Source: Betaproteobacteria bacterium HGW-Betaproteobacteria-16
GTDB lineage: Bacteria > Pseudomonadota > Gammaproteobacteria > Burkholderiales > Burkholderiaceae_C
Assembly: GCA_002840835.1 (NCBI GenBank)
Contig: PHCQ01000017.1
Span: 1-64,000 of the forward strand
DNA: 64,000 nt
Reading direction: 5' to 3'
The notes under the pieces were generated by a model. It was not told the DNA's origin, ran no database searches, and saw only the letters and a program-made list of their open reading frames with translations. Positions 15,887 to 23,992 of this stretch are shown piece by piece. A program made the translations under genes and the position numbers. Position 1 is the first letter of the stretch. Every line of letters begins with the position of its first letter.

Positions 15887-16816
15887 ATGGACCGCTGGAC
15901 CGAGATCGAACTGTTTGTGCAAGTGGCCGAAACCGGCAGCATGAGCCGCGCCGCCGAAGCGTTGAACCTCTCCAACGCCAGTGCCAGCCGCCATCTGGCC
16001 GCTCTGGAAGAGCGGCTGGGCGTGCGCCTGGTGGAGCGCAACACACGCCGCCTCTACCTCACCGAAACCGGGCAGGAATTTTTTCAGCGTGCCAAGGGCA
16101 TCCTGGGTGATCTGCGCGATGCGGAGTCCACCGTGAACGCCGCCGCGCTCAACCCCACCGGCGTGCTGCGCGTGACCTCATCACTGAGCTTTGCAATGCA
16201 CCACATTGCGCCACTGCTGCGCGAGTTCACCGACCGTTACCCGAACGTGACGGTGCATGTGGAAGCCGCCAACCGCTACCTGGACATCATCGACAACAAC
16301 ATCGACGTGGCGATCCGCACACGCGAATACGAGCCCGATAGCAACATCACCATCCGTCGCCTGGGCGAGACACGCCGCATCCTTGCTGCCTCACCCGGCT
16401 ACTTGGCACGGCATGGTTTTCCGCGCACGCTGGACGACCTGCAGAAACACAAGCTGTTGATTTACGTGCACGCCAACAACCCCAACGAGCTGCGCTTCAC
16501 CAAAGGCGACGAACACCGCAGCGTGAGCGTGCACGGCCTGCTGGAGACCAACGACGGCCAGATCGTGCGCGCCGCCGCGCTCGACGGCATGGGCATCCTG
16601 GTGCAGCCCAGCTACATCGTCTACGACGACGTGGTGGCCGGCCGCCTGGTGCCAGTGCTCGACGACTGGGACCTGCCCCACCTCACCATCAACCTGGCCT
16701 ATCCCAGCCGCAAACACCTCAGCGCCAAGGTGCGCGCCTTCATCGACTTCATGGCCGGGCACTTCGAGAAGATGGACTACGAGCGCAAGTGGACCGGGCG
16801 GTTTGCGGTGTACTGA
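15887..16816 (+). CDS. LysR-type transcriptional regulator
   Basis: The 309-residue protein opens MDRWTEIELFVQVAETGSMS with the winged helix to about residue 60 (ALNLSNASASRHLAALEERL) and the effector domain after about 90. It is divergent from dioxygenase copy 2 and is its likely regulator. The MITE-like element ends just eight bases before its ATG, so the original promoter and ribosome site were displaced or replaced; no good ribosome site is seen. Expression may now come from within the element. The frame itself is intact to the stop. Confidence 0.9.
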   Translation: MDRWTEIELFVQVAETGSMSRAAEALNLSNASASRHLAALEERLGVRLVERNTRRLYLTETGQEFFQRAKGILGDLRDAESTVNAAALNPTGVLRVTSSLSFAMHHIAPLLREFTDRYPNVTVHVEAANRYLDIIDNNIDVAIRTREYEPDSNITIRRLGETRRILAASPGYLARHGFPRTLDDLQKHKLLIYVHANNPNELRFTKGDEHRSVSVHGLLETNDGQIVRAAALDGMGILVQPSYIVYDDVVAGRLVPVLDDWDLPHLTINLAYPSRKHLSAKVRAFIDFMAGHFEKMDYERKWTGRFAVY

Positions 16817-16828
16817 GCTTCGCGGGCT

Positions 16829-17812
16829 TCAACGGTCGGGCGCTGCGCGATGCACTGGCGCCAGGCGCTCGATGGACCGCCTGGCGGTTTCCACCATCTG
16901 CTTCACGATCAAGGCAGCGGGCTCCACCTTTCGCACCAGGTCGGCGGCTTCACCGGCAATGACCGGTGCCAGGCGGTGATCCGCGGTCTGCCTTGCCTGT
17001 GCGATGGTCGCCTGCAGCTCCTCTGCATGTGCGCGCAGCAAGGCAGATGATGCCCCTTGCCACTGCTGAGTCAATGTGTTCTGCAAGGTCCGCAGACCCC
17101 AGGGACCGGACGGCCAGTTCAAACCCCGCGCCACATCGAACAGTTCGCCCTTGGTGGTGGTGTCGCCCGACGCCTGCGTGAGCAGTTGTTTGGCGTGTGG
17201 GTGCGCAAGTGACTCTTCGGCGGCATAGAACGCCGTGCCGCACAGCACGCCCTGCGCGCCCAGCGCCAGAGCGGCGGCCAGCCCGCGCCCGTCGGCAATA
17301 CCGCCCGCAGCCACCACCGGCACCTTCACCGCATCGACCACGGCCGGCACCAGCGCCAGGGTACCCCGCACGCCGCTGTGGCCGCCGCCTTCGCCGCCCT
17401 GGGCCACGATGATGTGCGCCCCTTCGGCCTCGGCCTCTCGCGCCTGTGAGAGGGTCTGCACCTGCGCCACCAGGATCCGCCCGGCCGCATGCACGGCCCC
17501 TGCAAACGGGCGAATGTCGCCGAATGAAAGCAGGATGGCGGCGGCCCCTGCATCCACGACTTGCGCCAGGAGGTGAGGTCGTTCTTTCAGCGCCCAGGTG
17601 ATGAAGCCCACGCCGAACGGCACGCCATCAAGCCTCTGAAGCTCCTCGTGCAACCAAGGTTCGTCGCCGTAACCACCGCCGACGAAGCCGAAGCCACCCG
17701 CATCGCTCACCGCACGCGCGAGGCGGCCACCACCGATGCCAGCCATGGGCGCCAGCAGCACCGGGTACCGGCATCGCAGCAACCGATGCAGTTCTGAGGA
17801 CGCGGAGGTCAT
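16829..17812 (-). CDS. Nitronate monooxygenase / NAD(P)H-dependent flavin oxidoreductase family
   Basis: The 327-residue TIM-barrel protein shows the family motifs PVLLAPMAGIGGGRLARAVS, GFGFVGGGYGDEP, AHIIVAQGGEGGGHSG and VPVVAAGGIADGRGLAAAL, the last two being the FMN phosphate-binding region. Family members oxidise alkyl nitronates or act as flavin enoyl or quinone reductases. The start at 17812 overlaps the stop of the upstream NTF2-like gene (ATGA) and was preferred for that reason. It is the last gene of a four-gene coupled operon with a flavodoxin-like protein and a tautomerase. Confidence 0.88.
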   Translation of the reverse strand: MTSASSELHRLLRCRYPVLLAPMAGIGGGRLARAVSDAGGFGFVGGGYGDEPWLHEELQRLDGVPFGVGFITWALKERPHLLAQVVDAGAAAILLSFGDIRPFAGAVHAAGRILVAQVQTLSQAREAEAEGAHIIVAQGGEGGGHSGVRGTLALVPAVVDAVKVPVVAAGGIADGRGLAAALALGAQGVLCGTAFYAAEESLAHPHAKQLLTQASGDTTTKGELFDVARGLNWPSGPWGLRTLQNTLTQQWQGASSALLRAHAEELQATIAQARQTADHRLAPVIAGEAADLVRKVEPAALIVKQMVETARRSIERLAPVHRAAPDR

Positions 17813-18201
17813 GCTTCGAGGGTGTAGTGAAACACCTTGCTGACGATGCGCCATTCACCCTCCAGCTTCACCAGCGTCAGCAAGTCGATAAAGGCCTTCG
17901 GCGGGATGGCGCATTCGGCCTTCACGAACACGGTGACCGGGCCTGCAAATTCCATCGATGCGATTCGGTCGCTGCGCAGGTGGCCCTGGCTGGCGGGCGA
18001 CGGCCGCTTCGCCACCACCGGAAAGTACTGGGCCATGTCGAAGTGCAAGAGGCTGCCGTCCGTGGCGCAGAAATAGTGCGCTTGCGGATGAAAGACCGTG
18101 GCAAGCAGAGCCGGATCGCTGTGGTGCAGCCCGTCGAAATAGCGCTGCATGACGGCGGCCACAGCTGCCGCCTCGGATGTGAAGTCGGCCGCAGCGCTCA
18201 T
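17809..18201 (-). CDS. NTF2-like (SnoaL / lumazine-binding-like) protein
   Basis: The 130-residue product has the cone-shaped NTF2 pattern: an N-terminal helix (AAAVAAVMQRYFDGLHHSDP), then ATVFHPQAHYF and a sheet ending in EGEWRIVSKVFHYTLEA. It fits the group annotated as putative lumazine-binding NTF2-like proteins. Catalysis is not implied by the sequence, though some members are isomerases or dehydratases. It overlaps the tautomerase gene upstream and the oxidoreductase gene downstream by four bases each. Confidence 0.8.
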   Translation of the reverse strand: MSAAADFTSEAAAVAAVMQRYFDGLHHSDPALLATVFHPQAHYFCATDGSLLHFDMAQYFPVVAKRPSPASQGHLRSDRIASMEFAGPVTVFVKAECAIPPKAFIDLLTLVKLEGEWRIVSKVFHYTLEA

Positions 18202-18404
18202 GGCTGGCTCCGCTGACGGTATTGCAGCACCGGCAGGCCACCCACACCCCAGTTCTCCAGGTCGATTTCGTCGATCACCACGTGCGTGCGCGAAGGGTCC
18301 TTGTCCAGCACGCGCTGCAACAGGTCCGAGACACCGGCGATCAGTTCCGCCTTCTGGGCAGGCGTCACACCCTCGCGGGTGACCTTGATGTTCACATAGG
18401 GCAT
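18198..18404 (-). CDS. Tautomerase family protein (4-oxalocrotonate tautomerase-like)
   Basis: The 68-residue protein starts MPYVNIKVTREGVTPAQKAE. Pro2 becomes the catalytic N-terminal base after Met removal, as in 4-oxalocrotonate tautomerase, and the segment RTHVVIDEIDLENWGVGG matches the family's second half. Such enzymes isomerise enol and keto acids in aromatic degradation. Its stop overlaps the next start (ATGA). Together with the flavodoxin and nitronate-type genes it suggests processing of a quinone or nitro-aromatic derivative, which is inference. Confidence 0.9.
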   Translation of the reverse strand: MPYVNIKVTREGVTPAQKAELIAGVSDLLQRVLDKDPSRTHVVIDEIDLENWGVGGLPVLQYRQRSQP

Positions 18405-18416
18405 TTCAAGACTCCT

Positions 18417-18971
18417 TCACTTGACGCGCAGCAGGGTCTGGCGAATGCGTTCGCCAAAGGCACGCGCGGTCTGCAGATCCCCCGCAGCCATTTCTTCCGG
18501 TGTGGCGTCTGCCGGGGTAGCGGCCATGAGTCCGCTGAAAGACGCCAGGTAGTTCACGTCGTCCCGGGTGGAGGCCTTGGCGTTGGCCGGCATGAGCCCC
18601 GTGCCGACCCAGAGCATGCCGTGCTGCTGGGAGAAGGTGAACAGCGCGCCCAGCGTGGCAAGCTTGTCGCCGTTGATGCCTGCGGAGTTGGTGAAACCTG
18701 CCGCGAGCTTGTTCTTCCATTGCTGCTGCATCCACACGCTGGCACTGGTGTCCATGAAGCGTTTGAACTGCCAGCTCACATTGCCCATGTAGGTGGGCGA
18801 GCCCAGCACGATGGCGTCGGCCGCCTGAATGGCCTCCCAGTCCGCGGCAGCGAGAGCGCCGTCGGCGTCGACTTCGTGCAGGCGGGCGTCACCGCCTTCG
18901 GCGACGGCCTGCGCGATGCGTCGGGTGTGGCCATAACCACTGTGAAAAACAATGCTGATCGAATGAGACAC
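18417..18971 (-). CDS. Flavodoxin-fold NAD(P)H:quinone oxidoreductase-like protein
   Basis: The 184-residue product begins MSHSISIVFHSGYGHTRRIA, a flavodoxin phosphate-binding loop, followed by ADAIVLGSPTYMGNVSWQFK and the GTGLMPANA region, resembling WrbA-type or NADPH-dependent FMN reductases. GTG at 18971 is chosen since GGAAAGG lies about six bases upstream and the fold begins there; an upstream ATG would add 34 unlike residues. It heads the operon running to 16829 and is divergent from a LysR gene. Confidence 0.85.
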   Translation of the reverse strand: MSHSISIVFHSGYGHTRRIAQAVAEGGDARLHEVDADGALAAADWEAIQAADAIVLGSPTYMGNVSWQFKRFMDTSASVWMQQQWKNKLAAGFTNSAGINGDKLATLGALFTFSQQHGMLWVGTGLMPANAKASTRDDVNYLASFSGLMAATPADATPEEMAAGDLQTARAFGERIRQTLLRVK

Positions 18972-19097
18972 GAGAGACCTTTCCGGTAAGAGTTGAAGGG
19001 TGTTGCGTACGGCCATTGGCTGTGAAGGCATCGTATTCAAGCCCTCTTGATTGATAAACTGCCTCGAATGCAAAATTTAAATTACATGAGGTAATCA

Positions 19098-20054
19098 ATG
19101 AGTCGGGAATTTGGCGAAACTTCTCTGGGCAGCATCGAGCTGTTCTGCCTGGCGGCTGACCTGGAGAGCTTCACGGCAGCAGCCCAGCAGGCAGGCATCA
19201 CGCCGGCCGCCGTGAGCCGGGCCATTGGCCGACTCGAAGAGCGGTTCGGTGTGCGGCTGTTCGTCCGCTCCACCCGGCGGGTTCGTCTGACCGACAGCGG
19301 GCGGGAATACCACCTGCAATGCAAACAGGCACTCGCCCAGTTGGTGGATGCGGAGCGACAGCTCACAGGTCACCAGACCGCGCCCAGCGGTCTGGTTCGC
19401 ATCAGTGCGCCCACCACCTTCGGGCACCATCGGCTGTTGCCCCTGCTGCCGGCGTTCCGTGCGCTCCATCCCGGGGTGGAAGTGGAAGTCCACCTGAGCA
19501 ACCGCAACATCGACTTCACCGCCGACGGCTTCGATCTGGCCGTTCGCGCCCGCGAGCAGGCCGACTCCGGACTCGTCGCGAGAAAGCTGATGGATGCGGA
19601 ACTCACGGTGGTTGGCACACCGCAGTATTTCGCCCGCCGCCCTGCGCCCGTATCGCCCGACGACCTGCAGGACCACGAGTGCATCCAGTTCCTCCTGCCA
19701 CGCACCGGACAACGGGTGCCGTGGCGTCTGCGAGTCGACGGGGAGGAACGCGACCTGCAGACCAATGGTGGCCTTGTCTGCTCGGAAGACATCCTCGGCT
19801 GCGCCACGCTGGCCCGTGCAGGCGCCGGTCTGCTGCAGACCTACCGTTTCATCGTCGAGAAAGACATTTCGCAGGGCACGCTGGTGGAGGTGTTGAAACC
19901 GTTCGGCGGTGCTTCTCGGCCGTTTTCTCTGATCTACCCGGGGAGCCGCCACATGCCGCTGCGGGTTCGGGCGCTGGCCGACTTCCTGGCGGCGAGCCTG
20001 CAACGAGGCGGGAGAGATCCTTTGAAGAAGTCCGACTCGCGCCCTGCGGATTGA
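19098..20054 (+). CDS. LysR-type transcriptional regulator
   Basis: The 318-residue protein has a winged helix (GSIELFCLAADLESFTAAAQ, then AGITPAAVSRAIGRLEERFG) and an effector domain from about residue 95. It is divergent from the flavodoxin-tautomerase operon and is its likely regulator. The 126-base spacer is locally AT-rich and holds the palindrome AATTTAAATT, but no clear ATC-N9-GAT box. The last residues overlap no other gene; the SRPBCC gene follows after three bases and may be cotranscribed. Confidence 0.92.
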   Translation: MSREFGETSLGSIELFCLAADLESFTAAAQQAGITPAAVSRAIGRLEERFGVRLFVRSTRRVRLTDSGREYHLQCKQALAQLVDAERQLTGHQTAPSGLVRISAPTTFGHHRLLPLLPAFRALHPGVEVEVHLSNRNIDFTADGFDLAVRAREQADSGLVARKLMDAELTVVGTPQYFARRPAPVSPDDLQDHECIQFLLPRTGQRVPWRLRVDGEERDLQTNGGLVCSEDILGCATLARAGAGLLQTYRFIVEKDISQGTLVEVLKPFGGASRPFSLIYPGSRHMPLRVRALADFLAASLQRGGRDPLKKSDSRPAD

Positions 20055-20057
20055 CAG

Positions 20058-20567
20058 ATGAGCCATGCCACGCAAAATCTCGCCATGACCACACCTTCAC
20101 AGGCATCGCCGGAACCGGTCGAGCAGCGTTCAGACGTGCGCTCCAGGCGCATTGAGGCCACGCCCGCGCAGGTGTTCAGCGCCATGAGCGAAGCCGAACG
20201 CGTGGCGCGCTGGTGGGGACCAGCGGGCTTCAGCAGCACGGTGCACCAGTTCGATTTTCGGCCCGGCGGCGACTGGCGTTTGACACTGCACGGCCCCGAT
20301 GGAGCCGACTACCCTAACCACAACCGCTTCACACGCATCGAGCCCGATCACCTGCTGGTGATCGACCACCCGAGCACCGACCACCACTTCGTGCTCACCC
20401 TCAAACTGGTGCCTGAAGCCGGCGGCACACGGGTGCACTGGTGCCAGACCTTCGACACCGTTGCGCACCACGCCAGCCTGGCCGACTTCGTGGCCACCGC
20501 CAACGAACAGAACCTGGATCGCCTCGCTGCCGAGGTGGCGCGCAGCACCTTGGGTGCCTGCGATTGA
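20058..20567 (+). CDS. SRPBCC family (AHSA1-like) protein
   Basis: The 169-residue product contains an AHSA1-type START-like domain: RRIEATPAQVFSAMSEAERV, ARWWGPAGFSSTVHQFDFRP and GGDWRLTLHGPDGADYPN are typical, as is the end SLADFVATANEQNLDRLA. Many such proteins accompany ArsR regulators; here none is present. An ATG nine codons in is a possible alternative start. It lies three bases after the LysR stop and five bases before the DUF1801 start, forming a compact group. Confidence 0.88.
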   Translation: MSHATQNLAMTTPSQASPEPVEQRSDVRSRRIEATPAQVFSAMSEAERVARWWGPAGFSSTVHQFDFRPGGDWRLTLHGPDGADYPNHNRFTRIEPDHLLVIDHPSTDHHFVLTLKLVPEAGGTRVHWCQTFDTVAHHASLADFVATANEQNLDRLAAEVARSTLGACD

Positions 20568-20571
20568 CCCG

Positions 20572-20967
20572 ATGCAGAAGCAACCCGTTTTGGCCTCGAC
20601 CGACGCCTACGTCCAGTGCATCTTCGGCTGGCAGCGCCCGCGCGTCGAAGCGCTGCGCGCATTGGCCCTGGTCACGCCCGGCCTGGAAGAGCGGCTGAAA
20701 TGGGGGCACCTCGTCTATCTGAGCACGGGGGGTGACGGCCAGTGTCCGGTCCTGTTGATCCGGGCCGAAGCCACCCGCCTGCTGTTCGGTTTCTGGCGTG
20801 ATCAGCGGTTGCGCCACATCGAACCCCGGCTGAAACCCGGTGGCAAGTACGAGATGGCCACCCTGGTTCTGTTTGAAGACACGCCTCTGAAGCGCGAGGT
20901 GGCTCAGGCGTTGCTGTCTGAGGCAGTGCAACAGAGTCTGCCCCAAGGAGACGCCGCGCGGCCCTGA
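20572..20967 (+). CDS. DUF1801 (YdhG-like) family protein
   Basis: The 131-residue product starts MQKQPVLASTDAYVQCIFGW and shows the DUF1801 pattern LVTPGLEERLKWGHLVYLS, then the conserved phenylalanine-rich strand ATRLLFGFWRDQRLRHIEPR. The fold is frataxin/YjbR-like and its function is unknown. The start at 20572 is the first that removes the out-of-family overlap with the SRPBCC gene. DUF1801 and AHSA1 genes often pair, which supports both calls. Confidence 0.82.
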   Translation: MQKQPVLASTDAYVQCIFGWQRPRVEALRALALVTPGLEERLKWGHLVYLSTGGDGQCPVLLIRAEATRLLFGFWRDQRLRHIEPRLKPGGKYEMATLVLFEDTPLKREVAQALLSEAVQQSLPQGDAARP

Positions 20968-21002
20968 ACGCGCAGTCCCGTACTGCGTCCTTCATCGCGG
21001 CT

Positions 21003-22304
21003 TCAATGCAGCTTCACCAACGGCGTCGCCCGCTTCACCAAAAAACGCGCCACCGCCAGCACGCCGGTGCGAAGCGTGCCCAGCACCGCCTGGTGGTGCA
21101 TCAGGTGCAGGCTCACGTACATGGTGCGCGCCAGCAGGCCCTGCACATACCAGGTGGAACGGAACAGGTTGCCCATGAGGTTGCCTACCGACGATTGCGT
21201 GCCCAGCGACACCAGCGAACCGTGGTCCTGGTAGACATAGGGCCGGTCAGGTGCGGCCTGGCCCATGGCGCGGCGCGTGAGGGCCGTCACCAGGTAACTG
21301 GCCTGCTGGTGCGCGGCCTGGGCGCGAGGGGGCACCCAGCCACCTTCGGCCGTGGGGCAGGCGGCGCAGTCGCCCAGGGCGTAAATGTCGGTCTGCCCGT
21401 GCACCATCAGGCGGTCGCTCACCTGCAACTGGCCAGAGCGGCTGGTGGGCAGGCCCAGCGTGGCCAGTACCTCGGGCGACTTGATGCCGGCGGCCCACAC
21501 CACCAGGTCGGCCGCGAACGTGCGGCCTGTGGCGTCCTCCACCTGCTGGGGTGTGATGCGTGCCACCTTGCAGCCGGTTTCCACCTGCACCTGCCGCTCC
21601 TTGAGCAGCCGCGTGGCGGCTTCCGACACCTTTTCCGGCAACGGCGCGAGGATGCGATCAGCGCCTTCGAGCAGGGTGATCTGCACGTCGCGGTGCGGGT
21701 CCAGGCGGCGGTAGCCGTAACGCGAATGCACCACGCTGGCTTCGCGCAATTCTGCCGCCAGCTCCACCCCGGTGGCCCCGCCACCAATGATCACGATGCG
21801 CACCTGCCCCTCCTTGCCCGCGCTCTTGCGCAGCTCAGCGGCGGTGAGCAGCTTGAGCATGCGCTGACGAAAGCGTTCGGCGTCGGCCGGGCGGTTCAGC
21901 GAGAGCGTGTGTTCGGCCGCACCCGGCACATTGAAGTGGTGGGCCGTGCTGCCCACCGCAATCACCAGCTGGTCAAATGGCAGCGTGCGCGCCGGCACCA
22001 GCTCTTCGCCGTGTTCGTCCAGCACGGCCGCCACACCCAGCTGTTTGCCTGGCAGGTCCAGCGAGGCCATGGCACCCAGGCAGAAGGTGAAGCGGTTGTC
22101 GTGTGCCAGCATTTCGTACGACAGCCCCTCCTGATGGATGTCCAGCGTGCCAGCGGCCACTTCGTGCAGCGAAGGCTTCCATATGTGAAACAGCTGCTGA
22201 TCCACCAGCGTGACCTGTTCCGCACCCAGTTTTCGGCCCAGCTTGCACGCCAGTTCCAGGCCGCCTGCACCACCACCCACCACCACGATCCGGACTTGTT
22301 TCAT
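21003..22304 (-). CDS. ndh: Type II NADH:quinone oxidoreductase
   Basis: The 433-residue flavoprotein starts MKQVRIVVVGGGAGGLELA with the FAD-binding dinucleotide fold, has a second nucleotide fold VRIVIIGGGATGVELAAEL for NADH and the FAD-pyrophosphate motif YALGDCAACP. The C-terminal part (RSTWYVQGLLARTMYVSLH) is the amphipathic membrane anchor of NDH-2 enzymes. It passes electrons from NADH to ubiquinone without proton pumping. The ATG at 22304 has AGGGA eight bases upstream, whereas the ATG three codons earlier does not. It is divergent from a MarR-GNAT gene. Confidence 0.92.
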   Translation of the reverse strand: MKQVRIVVVGGGAGGLELACKLGRKLGAEQVTLVDQQLFHIWKPSLHEVAAGTLDIHQEGLSYEMLAHDNRFTFCLGAMASLDLPGKQLGVAAVLDEHGEELVPARTLPFDQLVIAVGSTAHHFNVPGAAEHTLSLNRPADAERFRQRMLKLLTAAELRKSAGKEGQVRIVIIGGGATGVELAAELREASVVHSRYGYRRLDPHRDVQITLLEGADRILAPLPEKVSEAATRLLKERQVQVETGCKVARITPQQVEDATGRTFAADLVVWAAGIKSPEVLATLGLPTSRSGQLQVSDRLMVHGQTDIYALGDCAACPTAEGGWVPPRAQAAHQQASYLVTALTRRAMGQAAPDRPYVYQDHGSLVSLGTQSSVGNLMGNLFRSTWYVQGLLARTMYVSLHLMHHQAVLGTLRTGVLAVARFLVKRATPLVKLH

Positions 22305-22464
22305 GTGTGCCATCCCTACAGTGAATCAGCCTCCACTGTAGATGACCTCACTGCCCGGCTTGCACGTATCCCGATCGTCTGCTGCCGGGCACTCCCACCA
22401 GCGCGGCACGTTCCCGGTTCAGGAGCCAGGAAGGCAGGACAGGGAGGCACCTCTTGATACATGT

Positions 22465-22485
22465 TGCTTTTGGCAATATAAAGCA
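22465..22485. promoter_or_regulatory. Palindrome upstream of the MarR-GNAT gene
   Basis: TGCTTT, nine bases, AAAGCA form a perfect inverted repeat ending three bases before the ATG at 22489, with an inner TTGC/GCAA pair. This size and position suit an autoregulatory MarR site. Confidence 0.45.
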
Positions 22486-22488
22486 CAC

Positions 22489-23415
22489 ATGACTCTCAAA
22501 GCCCAAACCAGCGCCGTCCGGGAATTCAACCGTTTCCACACACGGCTGGTGGGGGCACTCAACGAACATCTGCTGGGATCCGGCTTCACGCTGCCTCAGG
22601 CACGGGTGCTCTTCGAGGTGGGCCATGCACCGCCCGATGCAGCGCCTTCTGCGCGCGAACTTGGGGAGCTGTTGCGCGTGGACACCGGCTACCTGAGCCG
22701 GCTGGTGGCCGGGTTGGAGAGTGACGGACTCATCGAACGGACACCTTCGCCCCACAACGCCAAGCGCCTGCAGCTGACGCTGACCAGCCACGGTCGCAAG
22801 GTCTTCGCCACGCTCAACAAGGCCTCTGCCAACGAGATCGCCGGCCTGCTCAAACCTTTGCCTGAGCGAGATCGGCGTGAGCTGGTGGGCGCCATGGCGC
22901 GCATCCGCGGCCTGCTGGGCGACGAGCCACTTGATCGCAGCTTCACGTTGCGCGACCCTGAACCCGGCGACATGGGCTGGATCGTGCACCGGCAGGCGCG
23001 GCTGTACACCGAGGAATACGGCTGGGACTGGACCTTTGAGGGCCTGGTGGCCGAAATTGCCAGTCAGTTCGTGCGCCAGTTCCAGCCCGACAGCGAACGC
23101 TGCTGGGTGGCAGAACGCCAGGGCGAAATCGTGGGCGCCGTGTTCGTGGTGCGCGAGGACGAGCAGACCGCCAAGCTGCGCATGCTGTACGTGGAGCCTT
23201 CGGCCCGTGGCCTGGGCCTGGGCCGGCGGCTGGTGGACGAAGGCCTGCAGTTCGCCACCGCCAGGGGCTACCGTCGCATGGTGCTGTGGACCAACGACGT
23301 ACTGGTGGCTGCCCGGCACATCTACCAGACCGCCGGGTTCGAGCTGGTGGAGGAAGCGCCGCACCACAGTTTTGGCAAGGACCTGGTAGGGCAGGTCTGG
23401 GCGCGGGATTTGTGA
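22489..23415 (+). CDS. MarR-GNAT fusion: winged-helix regulator with N-acetyltransferase domain
   Basis: The 308-residue protein joins a MarR domain at residues 1-140 (TLPQARVLFEVGHAP, LLRVDTGYLSRLVAGLESDG and a wing near RTPSPHNAKRLQLTLT) to a GNAT domain at about 150-308. The acetyl-CoA-binding loop is seen in YVEPSARGLGLGRRLVDEGL. Such fusions are common in Burkholderiales and are annotated as bifunctional helix-turn-helix/GNAT proteins; targets are unknown. The ATG at 22489 starts the domain properly and directly follows a palindrome. Confidence 0.9.
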   Translation: MTLKAQTSAVREFNRFHTRLVGALNEHLLGSGFTLPQARVLFEVGHAPPDAAPSARELGELLRVDTGYLSRLVAGLESDGLIERTPSPHNAKRLQLTLTSHGRKVFATLNKASANEIAGLLKPLPERDRRELVGAMARIRGLLGDEPLDRSFTLRDPEPGDMGWIVHRQARLYTEEYGWDWTFEGLVAEIASQFVRQFQPDSERCWVAERQGEIVGAVFVVREDEQTAKLRMLYVEPSARGLGLGRRLVDEGLQFATARGYRRMVLWTNDVLVAARHIYQTAGFELVEEAPHHSFGKDLVGQVWARDL

Positions 23416-23561
23416 AGACGCGCGTGATCGACCCAAGGGGGCGCGTGACTCCCTGGGGCTTGCAGACCGCGCGAAGAGGCTGGTGAAACAATGTTCCTAC
23501 AATCGTCCGCCACCGACTTCTTGTCGGTGCAAGAAGAGGCGATCAAGACAAGGAGGGAAAA

Positions 23562-23978
23562 TTGAACTGGATGACCGTTGCGCGGGATGTTGTCATTTAT
23601 TGGTGCATGACGTTCCTGGGGGGCGCGGTCGTGGGCTACTCCGCAGCCGCATTGGGAGCAACAGGATCGCCGGCGCTTGAAAGCGCCCTTGCCTTTTCAT
23701 CCATGCTCTTTGGCGTGATCGCCTTCTTCATCGTGGGCGCGCTGACCAAGCGGCACCGCTTGGTCCACTTGGTCGTCGTCACCCTCTTTGTCTGGCTGAC
23801 GAACCTGTTCAACATCTTTGCCTTTGGCGTGACCGCAGTGCAGTGGCTGTTTGGGCTGGCCGTCCTGCTGGTGCTGGCGCTCATCGGCGGGGGCGCGTCC
23901 TATCTGCTTGTGCCACCGAAGAAGAACGTAGGGCCGGATACCGAAACTCCCGATCGCACTGCAGTCGACCGCTCATAG
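23562..23978 (+). CDS. Small membrane protein, four predicted helices
   Basis: I do not recognise the family. The 138-residue product begins MNWMTVARDVVIYWCMTFLG and has four hydrophobic helices at about 8-30, 42-62, 68-92 and 94-116, ending in a short polar tail. The start is TTG at 23562 because a perfect AGGAGG lies five bases upstream. The gene is followed after 14 bases by a Coq7-like gene on the same strand, so the two probably share a transcript. That suggests a membrane function linked to quinone or lipid chemistry, but this is inference only. Confidence 0.75.
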   Translation: MNWMTVARDVVIYWCMTFLGGAVVGYSAAALGATGSPALESALAFSSMLFGVIAFFIVGALTKRHRLVHLVVVTLFVWLTNLFNIFAFGVTAVQWLFGLAVLLVLALIGGGASYLLVPPKKNVGPDTETPDRTAVDRS

Positions 23979-23992
23979 CCCCCTTTCCTGAA

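Noticed and set aside
15643..16110. Small protein gene starting inside the MITE-like element
   Set aside because: The frame runs antisense-like through inverted repeats and into the LysR gene in another frame; the similar frame in copy 2 reflects repeat identity, not protein selection.
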